Shown here: in pieces, positions 18,289-26,558 of the stretch
Layout of the letters: each line of letters starts with the position of its first letter
Position numbering within the stretch: the stretch's first letter is position 1
Source of the DNA: Hydrogenophilaceae bacterium
Lineage (GTDB): Bacteria > Pseudomonadota > Gammaproteobacteria > Burkholderiales > Thiobacillaceae
Direction of reading: 5' to 3'
Length of the DNA: 40,444 nucleotides
NCBI GenBank assembly: GCA_024709485.1
Contig: JANJWO010000008.1
Location: 1 to 40,444 of the forward strand
Notes under the pieces: generated by a model
Database searches by the model: none
What the model saw: only the letters and a program-made list of their open reading frames with translations
Told to the model about the DNA's origin: nothing
Translations under genes and position numbers: made by a program

Positions 18289-18534
18289 ATGAATCGAATA
18301 TCGCGCATCGCGAAACCCGTAGGCGACCACAACGAATTGATGGCGGGCGCCATTCACCATTTGCGCAATGCCATGGAAACCGGCTCGCGCCGCTCCTGCG
18401 CCGTCGCCTGCATGCTGTTCGCCTGCCTGGGGCAGGACGAGAGCCTCGGCGACAAGCTGTGCGAGGAGTGCAAAAACCTGGGCGAGTGCCTGGAAGGCCT
18501 GACCCAGTATGCCAACTGGGGCAACCGGCCCTGA
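18289..18534 (+). CDS. Cysteine-rich 81-residue protein of unknown function
   Basis: I do not recognise a named family. The protein starts MNRISRIAKPVGDHNELMAG and has two cysteine groups, SCAVACMLFACLG in the middle and LCEECKNLGECLEGL near the end (six cysteines in all), with no signal peptide. CGGAG (18279-18283) precedes the ATG. It sits in the bfd-tonB-exbBD-receptor operon, 20 bases before tonB, so it is probably iron-controlled and may bind iron, an Fe-S cluster or heme; that is only inference from context and cysteine content. Codon use resembles its neighbours. Confidence 0.7.
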   Translation: MNRISRIAKPVGDHNELMAGAIHHLRNAMETGSRRSCAVACMLFACLGQDESLGDKLCEECKNLGECLEGLTQYANWGNRP

Positions 18535-18553
18535 GCCTCGGCCAGGATCGAGA

Positions 18554-19213
18554 ATGGCCGCCACTGCTGCAAATCTTTTGCCTGTTCCGCGCCTTTCGCC
18601 CGGCCTCTTGGCCGGGGTGCTGCTGGCGCACGCCGGCGCACTGCTGGCGCTGGCGACGATGCGGCAGCTGGACGCGCCGGTCGTGGTGCCGCGCGCGCTC
18701 GCGGTCAGCCTGATCGAAATGCCCAACGAGGTCAAACAGCCCGAGCCGCAGCCGCCCAAGCCCGTACTCAAACCGCAGCCCACGCCGCCGGTGCTGGCCG
18801 TGCCGCAGCCGAAAATCGTGCCGAGGGAGCAAGAGCCGCTCGTGGAACCGCCCAAAGCCGTCGCCGAACCGGCGCCAGTGGCGCCTGCGGTGGCGGCCGA
18901 GGCGCCCGTGCCGGCGCCACCAGCGCCTTTGATCGAGCCGCGCTTCGACGCCAACTACCTCGACAACCCCAAGCCGCCTTATCCCGGCCTCTCCAAACGC
19001 CTGGGCGAGCAGGGCGTGGTGCAACTGCGCGTCTTTGTCAACGTCGACGGTAGCGTCGGCAGGCTCGAACTCAGGCGCGGCAGCGGCCATCCGCGCCTCG
19101 ACCAGTCGGCCATGAGCGCCGTGCAGCACTGGCGCTTCGTGCCGGCGCGGCAGGGCAGCGCCCCGGTCGCGGCCTGGGTCGTCGTGCCCATCCATTTCAC
19201 TTTAGGGAGTTAA
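18554..19213 (+). CDS. tonB: Energy transducer TonB
   Basis: The 219-residue protein has one N-terminal membrane segment (about residues 14-35), a long proline-rich periplasmic spacer with PEPQPPKPVLKPQPTPP-type repeats, and a C-terminal TonB domain (NPKPPYPGLSKRLGEQG, VNVDGSVGRLELRRGSGHP, DQSAMSAVQHWRFVPAR). TonB links the ExbB-ExbD motor to outer-membrane receptors. ATG 18554 is preceded by AGGATCGAG and places the membrane segment near the N-terminus; exbB starts two bases after its stop. Confidence 0.93.
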   Translation: MAATAANLLPVPRLSPGLLAGVLLAHAGALLALATMRQLDAPVVVPRALAVSLIEMPNEVKQPEPQPPKPVLKPQPTPPVLAVPQPKIVPREQEPLVEPPKAVAEPAPVAPAVAAEAPVPAPPAPLIEPRFDANYLDNPKPPYPGLSKRLGEQGVVQLRVFVNVDGSVGRLELRRGSGHPRLDQSAMSAVQHWRFVPARQGSAPVAAWVVVPIHFTLGS

Positions 19214-19215
19214 AC

Positions 19216-19962
19216 ATGCAACCCGCATCCGCTCAGGTCCAGCTGGGCTTCGCCCACTTCATCGCCCAGTCCGACAGCCTGGCCAAATTCCTGCTGGCCG
19301 TGCTCCTGGCCATGTCGGTCATCACCTGGTATCTCGTCGCCTCCAAGGCCATTGCCAACTGGCGCATGAAAAAAAGCGCGCGTGTTTTTCTTGCGCGTTT
19401 CTGGGATGCGCCGGGGCTGACTTCGGTCGCGCTGCACATCAAGGAAGCCGGCGTGCATGATCCGTTTTCGCACATGACCCACCATGGCTTGAAGGCGGCC
19501 GAGCAGTATCGCAACAAGGCCGGCAGCCGCCTGATCGAGTCCGGTTCCGCCGACGAATTCCTCACCCGCGCGCTGCGCCGCGCCATCGAGCAGGACACCG
19601 CGCGCCTCGAGTACGGCCACACCATGCTCGCGTCGATCGCCTCCTCCGCACCCTTCGTCGGCCTGTTCGGCACCGTGTGGGGCATCTACCATGCCCTGGT
19701 CAACATCGGCATGAGCGGCTCCGGCAGCCTCGAGCAGGTGGCGGGCCCGGTGGGCGAGGCGCTGATCATGACCGCGCTGGGCCTGGCCGTGGCCATCCCC
19801 GCCGTGCTGGCCTACAACCTCTTCAACCGCGCCAATCGTCTGGTGCTGTCCGAACTCGACGGCTTCGCGCACGACCTGTTCGCCTTCATGTCCACGGGGG
19901 CGCGAGTGAATGCCCCCGGCGTGGCCGGCGAGCCGGTGGTGCTCAAGATGAGGGAAGCGTGA
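19216..19962 (+). CDS. exbB: Biopolymer transport protein ExbB (TolQ/MotA family)
   Basis: The 248-residue inner-membrane protein has three membrane segments: one near residues 25-42 and two after the cytoplasmic loop. The family core SIASSAPFVGLFGTVWGI and GPVGEALIMTALGLAVAIPAV is clear. It makes the proton channel of the TonB motor with ExbD, whose gene starts directly after its stop. TolQ is similar, but the tonB-exbB-exbD order and a receptor gene favour ExbB. Confidence 0.92.
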   Translation: MQPASAQVQLGFAHFIAQSDSLAKFLLAVLLAMSVITWYLVASKAIANWRMKKSARVFLARFWDAPGLTSVALHIKEAGVHDPFSHMTHHGLKAAEQYRNKAGSRLIESGSADEFLTRALRRAIEQDTARLEYGHTMLASIASSAPFVGLFGTVWGIYHALVNIGMSGSGSLEQVAGPVGEALIMTALGLAVAIPAVLAYNLFNRANRLVLSELDGFAHDLFAFMSTGARVNAPGVAGEPVVLKMREA

Positions 19963-20400
19963 ATGGCCTTCGGCGGACTCACTGCAGGCAGCCCGCCCAA
20001 AGACGTGGCGGAAATCAACATGATTCCTCTGATCGACGTCATGCTGGTGCTGCTGGTCATCTTCATCATCACCGCGCCGCTGCTCACGCACGCGGTCAAG
20101 GTCGACTTGCCCAAGGCGGCGAGCCTGCCCGACCAGCCCAGGCCGGAAACCGTGCAGCTGTCCATCCAGGCCGACGGCGCGGTGTACTGGAACGCGGAGA
20201 AGGTCGACGCCGCTGCCTGGCGCGCGAAGATGCAGGCGGCTTCGCAACAGACGCCGCAGCCGGAAATCCAGCTCCGCGCCGACGGCGAGCTGGCCTACAA
20301 GCATGTCGCGCAAGTCATGGCCGACGCCGCACGCGCAGGCTTGTCCAAGCTGGGTTTCGTGACTGACCCGCGCGATGCGCCAGTCGGAGAGCCGCGATGA
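19963..20400 (+). CDS. exbD: Biopolymer transport protein ExbD
   Basis: The 145-residue protein has a short cytoplasmic start, EINMIPLIDVMLVLLVIF as its single membrane segment with the proton-carrying Asp25, and a periplasmic domain ending in a proline-rich tail. It abuts exbB (no gap). Its last four bases, ATGA, contain the start of the second hemP gene, so the two are translationally coupled. Confidence 0.92.
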   Translation: MAFGGLTAGSPPKDVAEINMIPLIDVMLVLLVIFIITAPLLTHAVKVDLPKAASLPDQPRPETVQLSIQADGAVYWNAEKVDAAAWRAKMQAASQQTPQPEIQLRADGELAYKHVAQVMADAARAGLSKLGFVTDPRDAPVGEPR

Positions 20401-20576
20401 GCGCTACCGACAAACTTGCCTCGGCATCGAGGAACGGTGAAGCGCAGGCTGCCTCCATCCCGGCCGTCGACAGCCGCGAACTGTTCCGCGGCGGCCGCCA
20501 GCTACAGATCCTGCATGCCGGCCAGGTCTACATCCTGCGCCAGACCAGGGACAACAAACTGATCCTGACCAAGTAG
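20397..20576 (+). CDS. hemP: Hemin uptake protein HemP, second copy
   Basis: A 59-residue protein: a 25-residue polar head, then RQLQILHAGQVYILRQTRD and the KLILTK terminus. The last 23 residues differ from the first HemP (16378-16515) at only a few positions. The ATG overlaps the exbD TGA (ATGA), so its dose should follow ExbD. It lies 80 bases before the TonB-dependent receptor. Members of this family in Burkholderia and Bradyrhizobium promote expression of heme receptor genes; a similar role for the receptor downstream is plausible but not shown. Having two copies in one iron locus is unusual. Confidence 0.82.
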   Translation: MSATDKLASASRNGEAQAASIPAVDSRELFRGGRQLQILHAGQVYILRQTRDNKLILTK

Positions 20577-20656
20577 TTTTTTTAATTCAACACCAGCCAG
20601 CCAATCGCATGCCTTGCGCCGAGCCAGCCAGACATTTTCGACGCAAGGAGAAATCG

Positions 20657-22759
20657 ATGAAAAGCTGTATTCCCACGCCGCGGCGCGATGCGCGGCCCAT
20701 GAACAAGACCAAACTGACGCTGGCGGTTGCGGCGGCCATGTGCTTCCCGCTGCAGCTCATGGCGGCCGATGTCCAACTGCCGCGCATCGACGTGGTCGGC
20801 GAAGATGAGCAGGCAGTCGCCAAGCAGCCCGGCTCGGTCGCGATCATCGAGAAAGAAGAGCTCGAACTCCTGCAGCCGCTATCCACACAGGATGCACTCA
20901 AGACCGTGCCGGGCGTGGTGGTGCGCGAAGAGGAAGGCTACGGTTTCATCCCCAACATCGGCATGCGCGGCCTGGACCCCAACCGCAGCCAGAAACTGCT
21001 GGTGCTGGAAGACGGCGTGCCGGTGGCGCCGGGCCTGTTCCTTGCCAACGAGTCCTATTACAGCCCGCGCATCGAGCGCATGGAAAGCATCGAGGTGCTG
21101 AAGGGCGCGGCCGGCCTGCGCTACGGCCCGACCACCATCGGCGGCGTGATCAACTACAAGACCAAAGACCCCGAGGGTGGCGTCAAGGTCACCGCCAAGG
21201 CGGGTTCCCACGGCTACCATCTGCTGGGCCTGGATGCCGGCGGCGTCAGTCCCTCGGGCGAGGCGGTGGGCGGCATCAGCGTGGTGACCGCGCAGGGCGA
21301 CGGATTCCGCAACAATGCCTTCGACATGAACGATGTCGTGCTCAAGGGTGGCATGGCGCTAGGCAGCAATCAATGGGTCAGCGCCAAGTTCACCTACTAC
21401 GACAACGAGGTCAATACTTCCTATGTCGGCTTGCGGCCGAACGAGTACCGCAATGACCCGACCAAGAACCCGGCGCCGAATGATTATTTCCTGACTGACC
21501 GCTATTCCTTCGACATCAACCACGAGCTTCAGATCAACGAAGACATGAAGCTCAACACCCTGCTGTACTGGAGCCATCTCAATCGCGACTACTGGCGCCG
21601 CGACATCGCCAGCCGCTCGGCGGACGGCACCACTTTCGTCGCCTGCGGCGGCGCATCCTATTGCATGTCGGGACGCAACCGCGCGTTTGAAATGATGGGC
21701 ATCGATTCGCGCCTGTTCATCAACCACCGGGCCTTCGGCATCGGCAACGAGGCCGAGATCGGCATCCGACTGCACAGCGACCACCTCAGCAACCAGACCG
21801 TGCGTTCGAAGACGGACGAGAACGCACGTTCCGGCACGCTGACCGGTGACGACACGCAGAAAGCCAGGGGCATCGCCTTCTACGGCCAGAACCGTTTCAT
21901 CATCACCGACAAGCTGGCGATCACCCCCGGCCTGCGCATCGAATCCTACGAGCAGGAACGCAAGAACGAGCTGAATGGCGACTTCGGCGAGTCCAACAAT
22001 GTCGAAGTCATGCCCGGCCTCGGCCTGACCTGGCAGCTGATTCCGCAGGCGCAGTTGTTCGCCGGCGCCTACAAGGGTTTCTCGCCGGCCATGGTGGCAA
22101 CGGCCATCAGCGCAGACGGCACCGACCAGGAGCTCGATGCCGAACGTTCGACCAACTTCGAAATCGGCGTGCGCGGCGCGCTCAGCCGACTGGGCTACGA
22201 AGCCACCGCTTTCTACATGGACTTCGAGAACCAGATCGTGCCGCAGTCCGAATCCGGCGGCGTCGGCGCCACGGTGACCAATGCCGGCAAGACCCTGCAC
22301 CAGGGCCTGGAAGGCGCGCTTGACTATGCGCTCGGCGGCGGCTGGAGCGTGGGCGCGAACGCGACCTGGGTGCTGACCGCCAAGTACAACAGCACCAAGA
22401 TCGTCGGCGGCATCGACCGCAACGGCAACCGCCTGCCCTATGCGCCCGAACTGACGGCGAACCTGTCGCTCAACTACAAGGTGGGCGGGTTCAAGACCAG
22501 CCTCAGCGCGTATCACGTGTCCAGCCAGTTCGTCGACCCGGAGAACACCAAGGCCGAAAGCGCCGACGGCCGCCGCGGCGAAATCCCCGCCTACACGACC
22601 ATGGATTTGAGTGCGCATTACGCCGTGAACAAGCAGCTCAACGTGTTCGGCACCGTGCGCAACCTGCTCGACCGGAAATACATCGCCAGCCGCAACCCGG
22701 ACGGGATCTTCCCCGGCGCGGAGCGCAATTTCGAAGTCGGCATGAACTACAAGTTCTGA
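20657..22759 (+). CDS. TonB-dependent receptor, FecA-like
   Basis: The 700-residue outer-membrane protein has a signal peptide, an early TonB-box-like segment (RIDVVGEDE), a plug domain with LSTQDALKTVPGVVVREE, PNIGMRGLDPNRSQKLLVLEDG and ERMESIEVLKGAAGLRYGP, and a 22-strand-type barrel ending in phenylalanine (FEVGMNYKF). The plug pattern resembles FecA, the ferric dicitrate receptor, but the extra N-terminal signalling domain and FecI/FecR genes are absent, so the ligand may be citrate-iron, another ferric complex or heme. AAGGAGA precedes ATG 20657; MNKTKLTL at 20699 would give a more normal signal peptide but lacks a ribosome-binding site. Last gene of the Fur-controlled operon. Confidence 0.88.
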   Translation: MKSCIPTPRRDARPMNKTKLTLAVAAAMCFPLQLMAADVQLPRIDVVGEDEQAVAKQPGSVAIIEKEELELLQPLSTQDALKTVPGVVVREEEGYGFIPNIGMRGLDPNRSQKLLVLEDGVPVAPGLFLANESYYSPRIERMESIEVLKGAAGLRYGPTTIGGVINYKTKDPEGGVKVTAKAGSHGYHLLGLDAGGVSPSGEAVGGISVVTAQGDGFRNNAFDMNDVVLKGGMALGSNQWVSAKFTYYDNEVNTSYVGLRPNEYRNDPTKNPAPNDYFLTDRYSFDINHELQINEDMKLNTLLYWSHLNRDYWRRDIASRSADGTTFVACGGASYCMSGRNRAFEMMGIDSRLFINHRAFGIGNEAEIGIRLHSDHLSNQTVRSKTDENARSGTLTGDDTQKARGIAFYGQNRFIITDKLAITPGLRIESYEQERKNELNGDFGESNNVEVMPGLGLTWQLIPQAQLFAGAYKGFSPAMVATAISADGTDQELDAERSTNFEIGVRGALSRLGYEATAFYMDFENQIVPQSESGGVGATVTNAGKTLHQGLEGALDYALGGGWSVGANATWVLTAKYNSTKIVGGIDRNGNRLPYAPELTANLSLNYKVGGFKTSLSAYHVSSQFVDPENTKAESADGRRGEIPAYTTMDLSAHYAVNKQLNVFGTVRNLLDRKYIASRNPDGIFPGAERNFEVGMNYKF

Positions 22760-22772
22760 CGCCTTGGGACAT

Positions 22773-22806
22773 GCCGGTGCGGTTGACCCGCGCCGGCGTT
22801 ATTTGT
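22773..22806 (+). terminator. Probable terminator after the receptor
   Basis: GCCGGTGCG (22773-22781) pairs with CGCGCCGGC (22789-22797), nine pairs including one G-U, closing a 7-base loop. GTTATTTG follows, a weak U-rich tail. It lies 14 bases after the receptor stop and before the bfr promoter, consistent with the end of the iron-uptake operon. Confidence 0.6.
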
Positions 22807-22841
22807 GAAAGGCATAAACCTTGTGGTGTCATGGCCTTTAT

Positions 22842-22870
22842 TTGGCCTGGCAAAGTAGTTTGCCTAGAAT
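22842..22870 (+). promoter_or_regulatory. Candidate bfr promoter with spacer palindrome
   Basis: TTGGCC (22842-22847), a 17-base spacer and TAGAAT (22865-22870) form a plausible sigma-70 promoter about 80 bases before bfr. The spacer is filled by a palindrome, GGCAAA (22849-22854), GTAG, TTTGCC (22859-22864), in the place where a repressor would sit. No Fur-type sequence is seen here, which suggests that bfr is not controlled like the uptake operon. Confidence 0.5.
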
Positions 22871-22959
22871 GAAAGCCAGCATCCGCGGCGCCCTTTAGCC
22901 AACCGTTCCTCAGCCACCGGCATCCACGCGGGTTCTTTTCAACGCATCGGGAGAGAACC

Positions 22960-23439
22960 ATGAAAGGCGACAAGAAAGTCATCCAGTATCTGAATCAGGC
23001 CCTGGCGGTGGAACTCACCGCCATCAACCAGTATTTCCTGCATGCGCGCATGTACAAGAACTGGGGCCTGGTTGCGCTCGGCAAGCACGAATACGAGGAG
23101 TCCATCGAGGAGATGCACCACGCCGACAAGCTGATCGAGCGCATCCTCTTCCTCGAGGGCCTGCCCAACCTGCAGGACCTCGGCAAGCTCCTGATCGGCG
23201 AGAACGTGCCCGAGTGCATCGCCGGCGATTTGAAGCTGGAGCGGGGCGGCCACAAGCTCTACGTCGAGGCCATCGCCTACTGCGAATCGGTCAAGGACTA
23301 CGTCTCGCGCGAAACTCTCGAAGCGATCCTCGCCGACACCGAGGAGCACATCGACTACCTCGAGACCCAGCAGGGCCTGATCGAGCAGCTGGGCCTGCAG
23401 AACTACCTGCAGAGCGCCATGGGCGAGATCAAGAGCTAG
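22960..23439 (+). CDS. bfr: Bacterioferritin
   Basis: The 159-residue protein begins [19 protein letters not shown] and ends [16 protein letters not shown], the usual family length. By alignment with E. coli Bfr the heme ligand Met52 is present, and so are the ferroxidase residues Glu18, Glu51, His54, Glu94 and His130; but position 127 is Thr (ADTEEHID) instead of Glu. It stores iron in the cytoplasm, with Bfd (17956-18153) as likely partner for release. GGGAGAG precedes the ATG. Its last 11 bases overlap the end of the RND gene on the other strand. Confidence 0.93.
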   Translation: MKGDKKVIQYLNQALAVELTAINQYFLHARMYKNWGLVALGKHEYEESIEEMHHADKLIERILFLEGLPNLQDLGKLLIGENVPECIAGDLKLERGGHKLYVEAIAYCESVKDYVSRETLEAILADTEEHIDYLETQQGLIEQLGLQNYLQSAMGEIKS

Positions 23440-26400
23440 GCTTGCCCGAAGCCGCGGGCGGGCCGCGGCGGAAGAGGCGGCGGCTCCAGCCCACCGCGTC
23501 GTCCACGTAGGTGAACACCACCGGGATCACCAAGAGACTCAGGAAGGTCGAGGTGATGAGGCCGCCGATGACGACGATGGCCATGGGCGCGCGGAAGCTG
23601 GGGTCGGTGCCCAGTCCGATGGCAATCGGCAGCATGCCGGCGCCCATCGCCACCGTGGTCATCACGATCGGCCGCGCGCGCTTGCGGCAGGCGTCGAGCA
23701 GCGCCTCGCGGCGCGTAAGGCCGTGGTCGCGGCGCGCCATGATCACGTAGTCGATGAGCAGGATGGAGTTCTTGGTGGCGATGCCCATCAGCATGATGAG
23801 GCCGATCATCGACGGCATCGACAGCGCGGTGCGGGTGAGGAACAGCGCCAGGAAGGCGCCGGGGATCGACAGCACCAACGCGGCGAGGATGGTGGCCGGC
23901 TGCACGAAATCCTTGAACAGCAGCACCAGCACGATGTAGATGCACAGCACGCCGGTGAGCATGGCGAGGCCGAAGCTCGCGAACAGCTCGTTCATCGCCT
24001 CGGCGTCGCCGATGGTGGTCTGCGTCACCCCCGGCGGCAGGTTGCGGATGCTGGGCAGCGAGGTCGCCAGCTTTTCCACCTCGCCCAGCGGCTGCTGGTT
24101 CAGCTCGATTTCGAAGTTGATGTTGCGCTGGCGGTCGTAGCGGTCGATCTCGGCCGGGCCGCTGTCGATGGCGAGGGTGGCGACATTGCCGATCGGCACC
24201 GGCCCGGCCTTGCCGGGCACGGTCATGCGTTGCAGCAGCGAGAGATCCGCGCGCGCGCCGGGCGGCAGCTTGACCACGATGGGTACCTGGCGCTGGGAAA
24301 GATTCAATTTGGCCAGGTCCTGGTCGTAGTCGCCGGCGGTGGCGATGCGCAGGGTGTCGGCGATCGCGGCCGAGGTCACGCCCAGCTCGGCCGCCTTCGC
24401 GAAGTCGGGGCGGATCACCAGTTCCGGCCGCACCAGGCTGGCGCTGGTGGTGACGTTGCCGATGCCGGGGAGGGTGCGCAGCTCGCGCTCGACTTTCACG
24501 GCATGCTCGGCCAGCGCCTCGCCGTTCTCGCTCACCAGCACCAGCACGTACTTCTCGTTGGAGCCGCCGAAGCCGACGTTGACGCGCGCGCCGGGCAGCG
24601 CCGCCAGCGCCTCGCGCAGCTGGCGCTCGACGGCCTGCTTCTTCACCCCGCCGCGCTCGGAGCGGTGGGTGAGGTTGAGGGTCAGCGTGGCCTTGCGCAC
24701 CTCGGCCGCGCCGCGCGGCATGAAGGGATCGGCGCCGGAGGCGCCGCCGCCTACCGCGGTGTAGACCAGCTTCACGTACGGGTTCTGCTGCACGATCTTG
24801 CGCGCTTCCTCGGCGGCGGCGAGCGTCTCTTCGAAGGTGCTGCCGGGCGGCAGCGAAAGGTAGACCTGGGTCTGCGACAGATCGTCCGGCGGAATGAAGC
24901 CGGTGGGCAGCAGCGGCACCAGCGCGAAGGAGCCGAAGAAGAACAGCGCCGCCGCGATCAGCGTCAGCACGCGGTGCCTGAGGCACCACGCCGCCCACTT
25001 GAGATAGCGCACCATCCAGAACGGCTCGCCGTGCTCTTGCTTCGGCTTCTTGAGCGAATAGGCCGCCATCATCGGCGTCAGCATGCGCGCCACCGCCAGC
25101 GAGAAGAACACCGCGATCGCCGCGGTCCAGCCGAACTGCACGAAGAACTTGCCCGGCACCCCGCTCATGAAGGCGGTGGGCAGGAACACCGCGATCAGCG
25201 TGAAGGTGGTGGCGATCACCGCCATGCCGATCTCGTTGGCCGCCTCCATTGCGGCCTGATAGGGGGTCTTGCCCATGCGCAGATGGCGGATGATGTTCTC
25301 GATCTCGACGATGGCGTCGTCCACCAGGATGCCGACCACCAGCGACATGGAGAGCAGGGTGACGACGTTGACCGTGAAGCCCATCAGCTGCATCGCGAAG
25401 AAGGCCGGGATCATCGACAGCGGCAGCGCGGTGGCGGAGATCAGCGTGGCGCGCCAGTCGCGCAGGAACAGCCACACCACCAGCACGGCGAGGAAGGCGC
25501 CCTCGTACATCAGCGACATCGAGCCGTCGAAGTTTTCCTGCACCGGATCGACGAAGTTGAAGGCCTCGGTGATGGTGATGTCGGGGTGCTCGGCCTTGAG
25601 CTTTTCCAGTGCGGCGCGCACGCCCTTGGCCACTTCGATCTCGCCGGCGCCGCGGCTGCGCGTGATCTCGAAGCCGACCACCGGCTTGCCGTTGAGCAGC
25701 GCCGCCTGGCGCCGCTCGGCCACGGTGTCGCTGACCGTGGCGAGCTGGTCGAGGCGCACGCGGCGGCCGTCGGACAGGGCGATGTCCATCGCCGCCAGCT
25801 CCTCGGCCGAGCGCACGGTGGCGAGGGTGCGCACGGTCTGCTCGGCGCCGCCCACGTCGGCGCGCCCGCCCGAGGCTTCCTGCTGAATCTGGCGCAGTTG
25901 CCGCGAGATGTCGGCGGCGGTGGCGTTCAGCGCCAACAGGCGCGCGGGATCGAGCTCCACCCGCACCTCGCGGCTGGCGCCGCCGACGCGCGCCACCGCG
26001 CCCACGCCGTACACGCTGAGCATGCGCTTGGTCACGGTGTTGTCGACGAACCAGGACAGCGCCTCGTCGTCCATGCGGCTGGAGGCGACGGTGTAGGTGA
26101 GGATGGGCGAGCCGGCCAGGTTGGCCTTGGAGATCACCGGGTCGCGCAGCTCGCCGGGCAGGTCGGCGCGGATGCGCGATACCGCGTCGCGCACGTCGTC
26201 CACCGCTTCTTGGGTGGGTTTCTCCAGGCGGAACTCCACGGTCACGGTGGCGGTGCCGTCCTGGAGCTTGGTGTAGATGTGCTTGATGCCCTGCAGCGTG
26301 GCGACCGAGTTCTCGATCTTGCGCGCGACCTCGGTTTCCATCTGCGCCGGCGCGGCGCCCGGCAGCGTCGCGGTCACCGTCACCGTCGGCAGGTCGATGT

Positions 26401-26515
26401 CCGGGAACTGCTGGATCTTCATGGCCTTGAACGCCCACAGCCCGGCGAGCGTGAGCATGACGAACAGCAGGATCGTCGGGATCGGGTTCTTGATGGACCA
26501 GGAGGAGACGTTCAT
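23429..26515 (-). CDS. RND efflux transporter permease (HAE1/AcrB type)
   Basis: The 1028-residue inner-membrane protein has the RND layout of 12 membrane segments and two large periplasmic loops. It opens [20 protein letters not shown]; the TM4 aspartate pair is in [16 protein letters not shown], and [20 protein letters not shown] near the C-terminus holds the TM10-type lysine. It would pump small hydrophobic or toxic compounds by proton antiport with the fusion protein encoded 43 bases upstream. No outer-membrane TolC-type gene is in the window. Heavy-metal CzcA-type motifs are not evident, so a drug/solvent type is more likely; substrate unknown. Confidence 0.92.
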   Translation of the reverse strand: MNVSSWSIKNPIPTILLFVMLTLAGLWAFKAMKIQQFPDIDLPTVTVTATLPGAAPAQMETEVARKIENSVATLQGIKHIYTKLQDGTATVTVEFRLEKPTQEAVDDVRDAVSRIRADLPGELRDPVISKANLAGSPILTYTVASSRMDDEALSWFVDNTVTKRMLSVYGVGAVARVGGASREVRVELDPARLLALNATAADISRQLRQIQQEASGGRADVGGAEQTVRTLATVRSAEELAAMDIALSDGRRVRLDQLATVSDTVAERRQAALLNGKPVVGFEITRSRGAGEIEVAKGVRAALEKLKAEHPDITITEAFNFVDPVQENFDGSMSLMYEGAFLAVLVVWLFLRDWRATLISATALPLSMIPAFFAMQLMGFTVNVVTLLSMSLVVGILVDDAIVEIENIIRHLRMGKTPYQAAMEAANEIGMAVIATTFTLIAVFLPTAFMSGVPGKFFVQFGWTAAIAVFFSLAVARMLTPMMAAYSLKKPKQEHGEPFWMVRYLKWAAWCLRHRVLTLIAAALFFFGSFALVPLLPTGFIPPDDLSQTQVYLSLPPGSTFEETLAAAEEARKIVQQNPYVKLVYTAVGGGASGADPFMPRGAAEVRKATLTLNLTHRSERGGVKKQAVERQLREALAALPGARVNVGFGGSNEKYVLVLVSENGEALAEHAVKVERELRTLPGIGNVTTSASLVRPELVIRPDFAKAAELGVTSAAIADTLRIATAGDYDQDLAKLNLSQRQVPIVVKLPPGARADLSLLQRMTVPGKAGPVPIGNVATLAIDSGPAEIDRYDRQRNINFEIELNQQPLGEVEKLATSLPSIRNLPPGVTQTTIGDAEAMNELFASFGLAMLTGVLCIYIVLVLLFKDFVQPATILAALVLSIPGAFLALFLTRTALSMPSMIGLIMLMGIATKNSILLIDYVIMARRDHGLTRREALLDACRKRARPIVMTTVAMGAGMLPIAIGLGTDPSFRAPMAIVVIGGLITSTFLSLLVIPVVFTYVDDAVGWSRRLFRRGPPAASGKPSS

Positions 26516-26558
26516 GGCGGGGTGCTCGCAGCCGTGTCTGAGCGATGCGCGCTCGGGC

